Assembly: GCA_014384675.1 (NCBI GenBank) | Contig: JACNFK010000038.1 | Span: 1 to 47,804 of the forward strand | Direction of reading: 5' to 3' | Length of the DNA: 47,804 nt | From: Candidatus Thiopontia autotrophica | GTDB taxonomy: Bacteria > Pseudomonadota > Gammaproteobacteria > GCF-002020875 | Part shown: piece after piece, positions 7,836 through 15,995 of the stretch | How the letters are laid out: every line of letters starts with the position of its first letter | Numbering within the stretch: position 1 is the first letter of the stretch | Notes under the pieces: model-generated | What the model was told of the DNA's origin: nothing | Seen by the model: only the letters and a program-made list of their open reading frames with translations | The model's database searches: none | Position numbers and translations under genes: made by a program

Positions 7836-9137
7836 TTATTTTTCTCCTCGCCCCACCCCATAGTATTTAATACCGGCAGATCTCATCTTCTCTGGCGAGT
7901 AGAGATTTCTACCATCAAAAACCACCGGGGTTTTCATCTTCTCAATCAATAAGTTAAAGTCTGGTGACCAGAAACTCTTCCACTCCGTCACAATCATCAG
8001 GCCATCAGCACCATCAAGAACTGAATCTCGCCCCTCCCCATAACTGATCGCACTCTGTTCTCCAAAATATCGCTTTGCGCTCTCCATCGCCTCGGGGTCG
8101 TAAATTTGTACCGATGCCCCCTGCCCCACTAGCGTCTCCACCAACTCGACTCCAGGAGCATTCCTGATATCACAGCTGCCCGGTTTGTAGGAGATCCCCC
8201 AGAGCGCAAACCGCTTTCCTCTCAGATCCATCTCGAAGTGACTCCACGCCTTGCGGAACAGCACCTCCTTCTGCTGTTCATTTATCTCCAATACCGCATC
8301 CAGCAGCTGTCCGGCAGACCCTGCCTCTCGAATTGTGTTGGCGAGAGTGGCGACATCCTTGGCAAAGTTGGGGCCACCGAAACCGGTACCTGGATATAGA
8401 TAGTCATAACCGATACGCTGATCAGACCCCATCCCCTGACGCACCTCCTCAATATCCGCCCCCACATCTTCCGCCACATCCGCCATCTCGTTCATAAAGC
8501 TGATACGGGTCGCCAGCATTGCATTGGAGGCAAACTTGGTAAGCTCTGCAGAGCGTGGGGACATCGTCATCACCACATCACGATTCCGGTTATAGGGAGC
8601 ATAGAGGTCACGCATAATCTCTACCCCCTCAACGGAGTCACTCCCCAACAGAATCCGATCTGGACGACGGAAATTCTGGATCATCCGCCCCTCAGTCATA
8701 AAATCTGGCTCCACAATCAGATGACAATGGCTCGGCGCCCCGCGCTGATTCAACTCATCCTGGACGATCTCATAAAGCCTGTCCGAGGTGCCAATCGGGA
8801 AGGTGGTACGGTTCACCAGAAGAGTGTCGCTCTCTATCACCATACCGATACGTCCCGCAATGGTCTCAGCCAGCTCCAGCTGCTCCGGATCTAGCAACAA
8901 AAAGTGCAGGCCACCATACTCAGCACCCTCATTCAGTGACTGGGAGAGACGCAGGCGACCACTATCCAACTGCTGGCCAAGCAGCTTCTTCAGCCCCGGC
9001 TCACTGATTGAGCTCTCTTCTATCTTCTCTGCAAATGGAAAAGTCGATGAGACCAGCAACACCTCATTACCGATATCCGCCAGACAGGCAGCTGTCACCA
9101 GAGCAGATGGATTATTGCCGTATACTGTTATTTTCAT
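7836..9137 (-). CDS. UDP-glucose/GDP-mannose dehydrogenase homologue lacking the catalytic cysteine
   Basis: A 433-residue protein with the full three-domain layout and length of nucleotide-sugar 6-dehydrogenases, which oxidise UDP-glucose to UDP-glucuronate. The family lysine/asparagine segment ELTKFASNAMLATRISF (residues 198-214) is kept, as are YPGTGFGG and the C-terminal ALWGISYKPGSCDIRNAP. However, the active-site motif GGSCFPKD reads GGPNFAKD, so the nucleophilic Cys is Asn257. The N-terminal Rossmann motif is also degenerate: YGNNPSALVTAA instead of the usual GTGYVG pattern. The frame is intact, so it is either a pseudoenzyme or has altered chemistry. It follows galU and pgi on the same strand, consistent with sugar-nucleotide metabolism, separated from pgi by 75 bases. 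Confidence 0.85.
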   Translation of the reverse strand: MKITVYGNNPSALVTAACLADIGNEVLLVSSTFPFAEKIEESSISEPGLKKLLGQQLDSGRLRLSQSLNEGAEYGGLHFLLLDPEQLELAETIAGRIGMVIESDTLLVNRTTFPIGTSDRLYEIVQDELNQRGAPSHCHLIVEPDFMTEGRMIQNFRRPDRILLGSDSVEGVEIMRDLYAPYNRNRDVVMTMSPRSAELTKFASNAMLATRISFMNEMADVAEDVGADIEEVRQGMGSDQRIGYDYLYPGTGFGGPNFAKDVATLANTIREAGSAGQLLDAVLEINEQQKEVLFRKAWSHFEMDLRGKRFALWGISYKPGSCDIRNAPGVELVETLVGQGASVQIYDPEAMESAKRYFGEQSAISYGEGRDSVLDGADGLMIVTEWKSFWSPDFNLLIEKMKTPVVFDGRNLYSPEKMRSAGIKYYGVGRGEK

Positions 9138-9165
9138 CTGAAATCATCCTTGAAGCGCATCAATC

Positions 9166-9206
9166 TGATGCATGCGTTGAATAACCACAAAAAGCGAAGC
9201 CTGACC
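9166..9206 (-). repeat. Second copy of the GGGGTCAGG repeat, after pgi
   Basis: Minus-strand GGGGTCAGGCTTCGCTTTTT, then GTGGTTATTCA, begins a few bases after the pgi stop. It resembles the copy that contains the pepN stop codon at 1-48. Both copies lie at gene 3' ends in the same orientation relative to the gene. Confidence 0.5.
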
Positions 9207-9212
9207 CCAATA

Positions 9213-10799
9213 TCATTGCACTATCTTCTTCAATAGTCCGGCCGTTGAGCTGTCGTAATTCTCTAATGGTGACTCGTGGTTGAGAAGGTTCCGATGAACC
9301 TGATCCGCAACCTTCTTGCCCAGCTCCACCCCAAACTGATCAAACGGGTTAATCTCCCAGATCACACTCTCCACGAACACCTTGTGCTCATACATGGCAA
9401 CCAACACCCCCATACTTTTAGGGGTCAGCGCATCCAGCAGAAAAGTGCTGCTTGGGCGATTACCCTCATGTCTAAGATATGGATCCTCACTCTCCTGTCC
9501 AACCATAAAGGCGCGGCTCTGCGCCAGACAGTTGGCAATAGTCAGTTGGTACTGCTCCAAATCTGCCCCCGCCGGATCTATTGGCAGAATAAAATCCATC
9601 GGAGCAAAGCGCGTCCCTTGGTGAAGAAGCTGATAGAAGGCGTGCTGCGCATTGGAGCCCACCCCTCCCCAGACAATGGGTCCGGTATCGTAATCGACCC
9701 TCTCGCCCTGCAGAGTCACCGACTTGCCGAGGCTCTCCATCTCCAACTGCTCGAGATAGGAGGAGAAGTGGTTCATGTGGGCCGCGTACGGCAGAACCAC
9801 ATGGCCCGGCATCCCCAGGAAATTACTGTTCCAGACCCCGATCAACCCCATCATCACCGGAATGTTTGTCTCAAATGGCTCAGACTCAAAATGGCGATCC
9901 ACCAACCGTGCCCCCTCCAGCAGCTCCTCAAAGGCACCATTCCCAAGATAGAGCGCGATCGGCAGCCCAATGGATGACCACATCGAATAACGCCCCCCCA
10001 CCCACTCCCAGAACCGGAAGATATTCTCCTCAGGCAGCCCCCACTCCAGGGCCTTGTCAACATCTGCTGTGGCTGCTACAAAATGGCGATGAACAACATT
10101 GGCGCCCCCCGACGCCAGGGCAAGCCAGGCCCGGGCCGCGGCCGCATTGGACATTGTGTCCGCGGTGGTAAAGGTCTTTGAGGAGACCACAAACAGCGTG
10201 GTCTCCGGATCCAGGCGGGGCAGAATATCAGCCGCATGGGCGCCATCAATACTGGAGATAAAGTGAATATCAACTGTCTCATCCGCCATAGAACGTAGCG
10301 CTCGGCAGACCATCTTCGGCCCAAGATCAGAGCCCCCAACCCCGATATTGACCACATCGGTAATCTTCTTGCCGGTAAAACCGCGCCAGCTGCCTCCACG
10401 AACCTGCCCCACGAAATTGCGCATCTGCCCTCGCACAGCATGGACATCATCGACCACATTATGACCATCTACCTCCACCGGCTCTTGCGGACGGCTGCGC
10501 AGTGCAGTATGGAGCGCCGCACGCCCCTCCGTGCTATTGAGCGGATCACCACGCAACAGCTGGCTGATCCGCTCGGGAAGTTCCTGCTGGTTGGCCAGGG
10601 CAATCAGCTTATTGATAGTCTCCGGCTGAACCCTCTGTTTGGAGTAGTCGAACAGCACCCCATCGAGCTGGATTGAAAAACGGTCAAAGCGGTCGGGATC
10701 CTCCACAAACAGATCCCGCAGGTGCTGAGTACCCATCTCCGACACATGGCCCTGTAGCGCCTGCCATGCACTGCTATCTGTTACCAGCGGATTAGCCAT
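9213..10799 (-). CDS. pgi: Glucose-6-phosphate isomerase
   Basis: Interconverts glucose-6-phosphate and fructose-6-phosphate in glycolysis and gluconeogenesis. The protein (528 residues from the ATG at 10799) has the phosphosugar-binding core NIGVGGSDLGPKMV, the signature SSKTFTTADTM, GGRYSMWSSIGLP and the C-terminal YEHKVFVESVIWEINPFDQ segment with the catalytic residues. ATG 10799 is chosen over an upstream GTG-type start because GGTGGG sits just before it and it gives the family N-terminus MANPL. It overlaps the end of galU by 8 bases, indicating translational coupling. Together they feed glucose-1-phosphate chemistry and polysaccharide precursors. Confidence 0.97.
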   Translation of the reverse strand: MANPLVTDSSAWQALQGHVSEMGTQHLRDLFVEDPDRFDRFSIQLDGVLFDYSKQRVQPETINKLIALANQQELPERISQLLRGDPLNSTEGRAALHTALRSRPQEPVEVDGHNVVDDVHAVRGQMRNFVGQVRGGSWRGFTGKKITDVVNIGVGGSDLGPKMVCRALRSMADETVDIHFISSIDGAHAADILPRLDPETTLFVVSSKTFTTADTMSNAAAARAWLALASGGANVVHRHFVAATADVDKALEWGLPEENIFRFWEWVGGRYSMWSSIGLPIALYLGNGAFEELLEGARLVDRHFESEPFETNIPVMMGLIGVWNSNFLGMPGHVVLPYAAHMNHFSSYLEQLEMESLGKSVTLQGERVDYDTGPIVWGGVGSNAQHAFYQLLHQGTRFAPMDFILPIDPAGADLEQYQLTIANCLAQSRAFMVGQESEDPYLRHEGNRPSSTFLLDALTPKSMGVLVAMYEHKVFVESVIWEINPFDQFGVELGKKVADQVHRNLLNHESPLENYDSSTAGLLKKIVQ

Positions 10800-11676
10800 T
10801 GTTCCCACCAGCATGTTTCTGAATCAACTGCCCTACCTCATCACCAATTTCATTATCTCTCAACGCGTACTCTATATTTGCCCGTACGTATCCAAATTTA
10901 TATCCACAGTCATAGCTTATACCATCAAAGGTATAGGCATAGACTGACTCCTCCACAATCAAGGCGGCAATTGCATCTGTTAGCTGAATTTCGCCCCCCG
11001 CACCACTCTCGGTCGTCTCCAGCAGATCCATCACCTTTGGGGTTAATAGATAACGCCCAACAACAGAGAGTTGCGATGGCGCCTCCGCCGTCGATGGCTT
11101 CTCCACCACCCCACTCATCCTCTGCAATTTGCCGCTCTCCCCCTCCTCAAGCGAAACAATGCCATATTTCTCTACCTCATCCAGCGGCACCGTCTCTACG
11201 CCAATGATGGCAGAACCCTTTTCACCAAACGCCTTCACCATCTGCGCCATACACCCCTGGCCACCGTTATGGATCAACACATCAGGCAGGATCACCCCAA
11301 ACGGCTCATCGCCCACTGCATCCCTGGCACAGAGCACAGCGTGCCCAAGCCCAAGCGGCTGGTGCTGGTAGACAACGGAAACAGTGACCCCTTTGGGAAG
11401 AATGGAACGCACCTTCTGCAGCAGCTCATCCTTCCCCTTATCCTCCAGAGCAGCCTCAAGCCTGGGGTTCTCCCTAAAGTGCTCTTCCAGGGCACTCTTT
11501 TCAGGGTGAGATACCAGAATAATCTCTTCGGCACCAGCCTCCACCGCCTCCTCGACAACATACTGAATCAGCGGCCTATCGACAACCGTAAGCATCTCCT
11601 TCGGAATCGCCTTGGTCGCAGGCAAAAAACGAGTCCCCAGACCTGCTACAGGAAAAACATACTTAGTGATTTTCAC
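10792..11676 (-). CDS. galU: UTP-glucose-1-phosphate uridylyltransferase
   Basis: Makes UDP-glucose from UTP and glucose-1-phosphate, the precursor for glycans and for UDP-glucuronate. The 294-residue protein has the nucleotidyltransferase signature AGLGTRFLPATKAIPKEML at residues 11-30, YVVEEAVEAGAEEIILV, GLGHAVLCA and PFGVILPDVL, as in the bacterial GalU family. It is the first gene of galU-pgi and overlaps pgi by 8 bases. The upstream 250 bases contain only tRNA-Pro fragments and a presumed promoter. Confidence 0.97.
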   Translation of the reverse strand: MKITKYVFPVAGLGTRFLPATKAIPKEMLTVVDRPLIQYVVEEAVEAGAEEIILVSHPEKSALEEHFRENPRLEAALEDKGKDELLQKVRSILPKGVTVSVVYQHQPLGLGHAVLCARDAVGDEPFGVILPDVLIHNGGQGCMAQMVKAFGEKGSAIIGVETVPLDEVEKYGIVSLEEGESGKLQRMSGVVEKPSTAEAPSQLSVVGRYLLTPKVMDLLETTESGAGGEIQLTDAIAALIVEESVYAYTFDGISYDCGYKFGYVRANIEYALRDNEIGDEVGQLIQKHAGGNNG

Positions 11677-11929
11677 ATCAAATTCTTATAGTTATCAATT
11701 AATAGGGATGACATTATCAATCAACCATACAAACCGCAACCATTAAGAAGAGATGATCCAGGCATGGGAGGAGGAGCAGGGTTTGATCCCCGAAGGGGAG
11801 GTAGCTCTGCTGTCAACCACCTAAAGTTGGTCGGGGCGAGAGGATTCGATCCCGCAAGGGAGGCGCCGAAGGCAGCCCACCTCCGCTCATCCGAAGTCGC
11901 AATTCTACAGGGTTTGAACCACCTAAAGT
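11677..11929. repeat. Intergenic stretch with duplicated tRNA-Pro 3' end
   Basis: A 35-base sequence (AACCACCTAAAGTTGGTCGG continuing to GATTCGA) occurs at 11815-11849 and again, exactly, at 11917-11951. The second copy includes the last 22 bases of tRNA-Pro. The first copy diverges after the T-loop (GATTCGATCCCGCAAGGGAGG). A third, weaker unit (GGGTTTGATCCCCGAAGGGG) is at 11780-11799. This looks like a relic of repeated insertion or unequal duplication at the tRNA 3' end. No gene is supported here. Confidence 0.7.
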
Positions 11930-12009
<80 letters not shown>

Positions 12010-12015
12010 AATAAA

Positions 12016-12089
12016 TGGAGGCTGGAACCGGAGTCGAACCGGTGTACACGGCTTTGCAGGCCGGTGCATAACCACTCTGCCATCCAGCC
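12016..12089 (-). tRNA. tRNA-Cys (anticodon GCA)
   Basis: Acceptor GGCTGGA pairs with TCCAGCC; the anticodon loop CCTGCAAAG gives GCA; GTTCGACTCC forms the T arm and CCA is encoded. tRNA-Gly then tRNA-Cys after pgsA matches the order found in E. coli (glyW-cysT). Confidence 0.97.
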
Positions 12090-12112
12090 AAGATGACTTT
12101 GGAATTTTGAAA

Positions 12113-12156
12113 AATTAAGGGGACACATAACTAGTATATGTCCCCTTAACTTTTCC
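12113..12156. repeat. REP-like palindrome between tRNA-Gly and tRNA-Cys
   Basis: AATTAAGGGGACACATA and TATGTCCCCTTAA face each other around a short loop. Related palindromes occur at 14773-14815 and 35597-35636. The consensus (AATTAAGGGGnCA...TCCCCTTA) resembles REP elements mobilised by RAYT/IS200-like transposases, none of which is in this window. It could also fold in the tRNA precursor and affect processing. Confidence 0.65.
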
Positions 12157-12165
12157 AATAAAATT

Positions 12166-12241
<76 letters not shown>

Positions 12242-12302
12242 GTAAGAGTTGGCATATTCTATGCTTTGATTGCCTCCTGTCAACCCCCACTAGTCAAAAA
12301 GA

Positions 12303-12383
12303 GTTAGCCCAAATCCCCAGATAGAAACGTAGGATCAATCTGTTGTGCAGTATTTATGTTTATATCTGGGGATTTGGGGTTAG
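12303..12383. repeat. Imperfect inverted repeat containing the pgsA stop codon
   Basis: The 26-base arms at 12303-12328 and 12358-12383 match at 22 positions as inverted repeats (core CCCAAATCCCCAGATA). The pgsA TAA stop (12380-12382) lies inside the right arm. The 29-base centre has no coding sign. Size and structure suggest a small MITE- or REP-like element that may also terminate transcription. Confidence 0.65.
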
Positions 12384-12940
12384 TCGTCACCTTGTAAAAC
12401 TGGCCACGCTGCACGCAGATAGATAACCATTGACCACAGAGTCAGCAACATTGCTATATAGAGTAGCACCATACCGACTACTGAGGTCGGAATATCCCCT
12501 ATAGGCTCTAGATAAAGAAGCATCGAAATAGCAACCATCTGCACTGCGGTCTTTATTTTTCCAATCATTGAGACTGCCACATTGGCACGGCCGCCCATCT
12601 CTGCCATCCATTCACGCAGTGCCGAAATCGCAATTTCACGACCAATAATGACAATGGCAGGAATGGCTACCCAGAATGTAGGCATATCACTTACCAATAG
12701 CACCAGTGCAGCCGCCACCATCAATTTGTCTGCAACCGGATCCAGGAATGCCCCAAAGGGTGATGTTTGATTGAGTTTTCTTGCCAGAAATCCATCGAGC
12801 CAATCGGTCAGTGCCGCAAGCACGAAAATCCCTGCGGCTGCCATTCTCCCCCACTCAGCCGGCAGGTAGAAGGCGATGATGAAGAAGGGGATCAGGATGA
12901 TCCGCAGCAGTGTAAGAATTGTGGGGACGTTAAGCGTCAT
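12380..12940 (-). CDS. pgsA: CDP-diacylglycerol-glycerol-3-phosphate 3-phosphatidyltransferase
   Basis: Inner-membrane enzyme making phosphatidylglycerol-phosphate, the committed step to phosphatidylglycerol and cardiolipin. The 186-residue protein has the CDP-alcohol phosphatidyltransferase signature D-x2-D-G-x2-A-R...G-x3-D-x3-D as LTDWLDGFLARKL and GAFLDPVADK, near residues 40-70, plus several hydrophobic segments. Its ATG overlaps the uvrC stop (TAATG), indicating the classical uvrC-pgsA operon. The stop codon is supplied by an inverted repeat, so the last residues (QGDD) may differ from relatives. Confidence 0.97.
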   Translation of the reverse strand: MTLNVPTILTLLRIILIPFFIIAFYLPAEWGRMAAAGIFVLAALTDWLDGFLARKLNQTSPFGAFLDPVADKLMVAAALVLLVSDMPTFWVAIPAIVIIGREIAISALREWMAEMGGRANVAVSMIGKIKTAVQMVAISMLLYLEPIGDIPTSVVGMVLLYIAMLLTLWSMVIYLRAAWPVLQGDD

Positions 12941-14733
12941 TATTCGTGAAATCTATCATAAATCCGCTGAGCAATCTCTTGATTGATCCCTGGCACTGCG
13001 GATATATCCTCAACTCCTGCACGCACAATCTCCTGCAGCCCTCCAAAATGGTTGAGTAGTTGTTGTCTTCTCTTCGGCCCCACCCCTGAAATCTCCTCCA
13101 AGGGGGAGCGATTTCTCTTTTTGGCGCGACGTTGGCGGTGTCCAGTGATGGCGAAGCGGTGGGATTCGTCCCGGATCTGCTGGATCAGCAGTAGTGCCGG
13201 GGAGTCTGCAGGCAGGGTCTGCGCTGCTGCGCCGTCGAGGAAGAGCCTCTCTTGTCCCGCTCTGCGGTCTGGCCCTTTGGCGACCCCCAGTACGGTTACC
13301 CCCTCGATCTGGAGCTCTTCCAGTACGCTGCTGGCCTGACTGCACTGCCCCGGACCGCCGTCAATCAGCAGTAGATCGGGGAGCTTTCCCTCCCCTTTGA
13401 TTAGGCGTGTGTAGCGTCGCTGCAGGGCCTGGCGCATTGCTGCGTAGTCATCCCCACCGGCAATGTCACGAATATTTAAACGTCGATAATCCGATTTGAG
13501 CGCCACCCCATCCTCAAAGACCACACAGGAGGCGACGGTCTCCTCCCCCATGGTGTGGCTGATGTCAAAACACTCCATCCGTTGCGGTAGCTGGTGCAGT
13601 TTGAGTGCGTCTTGAAGCGCCTCAACCCGGGCAATCGCGCTTGACGCATGTGATAGTCGACTCTGGAGGGCGAGTTCTGCATTTTCCTGTGCCATTTTCA
13701 TCCAGCGGGTACGATCCCCGCGCAGCTGGTGGCGAATCGAGACTTTGTGGCCTGCGTGGGTGGAGAGCACATCCTGCAGTAGCTCTCGCTGATCTGGCTC
13801 TTGAGTCACCAGAATTTCCGCGGGGGCGCTCTGTTCCAGATAGCGTTGGGAGAGGAAGGCGTAGAGAACCTCCGATTCACTTTTGCCTTGTGCATTTTTG
13901 GGGAAGTAAGTGCGGTTGCCGAGATTCTGGCCATGGCGAAAATTGAAGAGCTGGATCGATGCACTGCCCCCCTGCATTGCCACTGCCACCACGTCGAGAT
14001 CTCCACGCTCTCCGCTGATGTACTGTCTCTCTTGTACCCTGCGCAGAGTCGAGATCTGATCTCTGAAGCGGGCTGCCTTTTCGTACTGCAACCCGGATGC
14101 TGCCTGCCCCATTTTTGTTATCAGATCATCGACCACCTCACCGCTTTTGCCCTCCAGGAAGAGCACCGCATGGTCTACGTCCTGCCGATACTCTTCGGGG
14201 GTAATCAGTCTGGTGCAGGGGGCACTGCAGCGCTGGATCTGATGCTGCAGACAGGGGCGGGAGCGGTTGCGAAAGAAGCCATCCTCGCACTGGCGTACCG
14301 GAAAGAGTTTCTGCATCAGCCTCAGGCTTTCGCGCACCGCCCCGGCACTTGGGTAGGGGCCAAAATAGCGCCCCTTGCCATTTCGAGCACCGCGATGGAG
14401 TCCGAGCCTGGGGAATTTGGTGTGGGTGGAGAGGTATATGTATGGATAGCTTTTGTCATCCCGCAGCAGAATGTTGTAACGGGGACGGTGTCTCTTGATC
14501 AGATTGCTCTCAAGAATCAGTGCCTCATTCTCGGTATGGGTGGTCGTAACCTCAACTGAGGCGACATGAGACATCAACGCCCTGGTTTTTGGGGCTAGTC
14601 CACTGCTACGAAAATAGCTGGAGACCCGCTTTTTGAGATTGCGCGCCTTCCCTATGTAGAGGATCTCACCATCCGCATTGAGCATCCGGTAGACGCCGGG
14701 GCGTGTGGTTTCGGGCAGGGTTGGCCTCTCCAT
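12940..14733 (-). CDS. uvrC: Excinuclease ABC subunit C
   Basis: Nuclease of nucleotide excision repair that makes both incisions after UvrAB loads on damage. The protein (597 residues from the ATG at 14733) has the N-terminal GIY-YIG domain (GVYRMLNADGEILYIGKARN), a UVR UvrB-binding helix pair around residue 200, the RNase H-like C-terminal nuclease with ECFDISHTMGEETVASCVVF and LLIDGGPGQ, and helix-hairpin-helix motifs near the end (ISGVGPKRRQQLLNHFG). An alternative GTG at 14751 exists; neither start has a clear ribosome site. Co-transcribed with pgsA. Confidence 0.97.
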   Translation of the reverse strand: MERPTLPETTRPGVYRMLNADGEILYIGKARNLKKRVSSYFRSSGLAPKTRALMSHVASVEVTTTHTENEALILESNLIKRHRPRYNILLRDDKSYPYIYLSTHTKFPRLGLHRGARNGKGRYFGPYPSAGAVRESLRLMQKLFPVRQCEDGFFRNRSRPCLQHQIQRCSAPCTRLITPEEYRQDVDHAVLFLEGKSGEVVDDLITKMGQAASGLQYEKAARFRDQISTLRRVQERQYISGERGDLDVVAVAMQGGSASIQLFNFRHGQNLGNRTYFPKNAQGKSESEVLYAFLSQRYLEQSAPAEILVTQEPDQRELLQDVLSTHAGHKVSIRHQLRGDRTRWMKMAQENAELALQSRLSHASSAIARVEALQDALKLHQLPQRMECFDISHTMGEETVASCVVFEDGVALKSDYRRLNIRDIAGGDDYAAMRQALQRRYTRLIKGEGKLPDLLLIDGGPGQCSQASSVLEELQIEGVTVLGVAKGPDRRAGQERLFLDGAAAQTLPADSPALLLIQQIRDESHRFAITGHRQRRAKKRNRSPLEEISGVGPKRRQQLLNHFGGLQEIVRAGVEDISAVPGINQEIAQRIYDRFHE

Positions 14734-14772
14734 AAAAATGGATGGTATCACGGTAGACTATGGGTTCAGCAG

Positions 14773-14815
14773 TAAATAAGGGGAGGTTCCTTAGGTATAT
14801 GCCCCTTAATTACCG
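14773..14815. repeat. REP-like palindrome between uvrC and the DUF721 gene
   Basis: AATAAGGGGAGG and ATGCCCCTTAATTA form an imperfect inverted repeat related to those at 12113 and 35597. It sits in the divergent gap between uvrC and the DUF721 gene. Confidence 0.55.
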
Positions 14816-14829
14816 TATCATGTCAAACC

Positions 14830-15438
14830 ATGAGTTCCACAGATAACAGCCTGAAGAGGCTGCATAAGTTGTTGCAGAGTAGTGGTATGACATCCGATAA
14901 GCCGGGGCGTTCGCTGCGTCCCAGAAAGGAGTTGCCGGATGATTTTGTCGAGGCGAGTCTGCCGCCACTGAAAAACCGCAAGCCTTGGGGAAAACAACCA
15001 ACATTCTTTCTCTCCAGGGGTGAGGTCTCCAGCCATCTGCTAAAAAAGGCATACTATATTAACCAGTTAAACAGAAAGGTGATCCCCAGGCTGGGGCTTC
15101 CATACTCATCCCATCTGCGGCTGAGCTCAATAAATGCCGAGGGGGTTGCCATTGTCCATGCAGACTCCCCTGCCTGGGCACAACGAGGACGCTTTCTGCA
15201 GCAGAATATTCTTGATCTGCTGCATCAGGAGGGGGTGCGCCAGGTTAAGCGGGTGAGGTTGAAAGTCCGCTTCTCCAGCGAGCCACCACCACCCGAGATA
15301 ATCACTGCAAAACAGGCCTCTACCAAGGTGGCGGAACAGCTCTCTCGCCAGGCACGCTCTATCAAGGGGGAGCTGGGGCAGTCGATGCAGCGCCTATCCA
15401 ACACGCTACTTCGCAATCGACAGCGGGGAGGCAAATAG
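14830..15438 (+). CDS. DUF721 (DciA-like) protein
   Basis: The 202-residue product has the DUF721 core at about residues 90-145 (LRLSSINAEGVAIVHADSPAWAQ, then RFLQQNILDLL and VKRVRLKVRF). DUF721 proteins of the DciA group help load the replicative helicase DnaB in bacteria that lack DnaC. The N-terminal 60 residues are basic and proline-rich and the C-terminus is again basic, consistent with DNA or protein contacts. No clear ribosome site precedes the ATG; an in-frame ATG about 20 codons later is an alternative start. Function in helicase loading is inferred from family membership. Confidence 0.75.
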   Translation: MSSTDNSLKRLHKLLQSSGMTSDKPGRSLRPRKELPDDFVEASLPPLKNRKPWGKQPTFFLSRGEVSSHLLKKAYYINQLNRKVIPRLGLPYSSHLRLSSINAEGVAIVHADSPAWAQRGRFLQQNILDLLHQEGVRQVKRVRLKVRFSSEPPPPEIITAKQASTKVAEQLSRQARSIKGELGQSMQRLSNTLLRNRQRGGK

Positions 15439-15510
15439 GGGGCACTAGCCCGTTCTGGTGAAATATTCGGGCTAAGGTATAATGGCGCTTTTTTTCAGGG
15501 AAGAAGAGCT

Positions 15511-15984
15511 ATGTCTAAAGCAGAAGATGGTAATACCGTAAAGATACATTACACAGGGACTCTGGAGGATGGATCCCAGTTCGACTCATCGGAGGGTAGA
15601 GAGCCTCTAGAATTCACTATCGGCAGCGGCCAGGTTATTCCAGGCTTTGACAAGGCTTGCTGTGGAATGGTGGTTGGAGAGAGCGTTACTGTAACCCTTG
15701 CTCCAGAGGATGCCTACGGAGAGCATAACCCGGAGATGATCGCACAGGTTGATCGCTCGATGATGCCAGATGATCTGGAGCCTGAGGTTGGAATGCCGAT
15801 GAATGCATCTGGACCAAACGGTGAGACTCTAAATTTCGTCATCACCGCATTCGATGATGAGACGGTTACCGTAGATGGCAATGCCCCACTAGCCGGCAAG
15901 GCCCTGACCTTTGCAATCGAGATGGTTGAGATTAGTGAGGGACCGTCTGAAGGAGAGTCTTCCGAGCAGGAAGCTGCTGAATAG
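15511..15984 (+). CDS. FKBP-type peptidyl-prolyl isomerase (SlyD/FkpB-like)
   Basis: Folding catalyst of 157 residues. The FKBP part begins [20 protein letters not shown] and continues [16 protein letters not shown]; an inserted IF chaperone domain ([13 protein letters not shown] through TLNFVITA) gives the SlyD-type layout, and the isomerase strand returns at FAIEMVEI. There is no His-rich metal tail; the C-terminus is acidic ([12 protein letters not shown]). GGAAGAAGAGCT before the ATG serves as ribosome site. It precedes prfC by 11 bases and is probably cotranscribed. Confidence 0.92.
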   Translation: MSKAEDGNTVKIHYTGTLEDGSQFDSSEGREPLEFTIGSGQVIPGFDKACCGMVVGESVTVTLAPEDAYGEHNPEMIAQVDRSMMPDDLEPEVGMPMNASGPNGETLNFVITAFDDETVTVDGNAPLAGKALTFAIEMVEISEGPSEGESSEQEAAE

Positions 15985-15995
15985 ATTCAAAACAG

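Noticed and set aside
13801-14559. 252-codon plus-strand open frame opposite uvrC
   Set aside because: Antisense to conserved uvrC codons; no domain or start signal.
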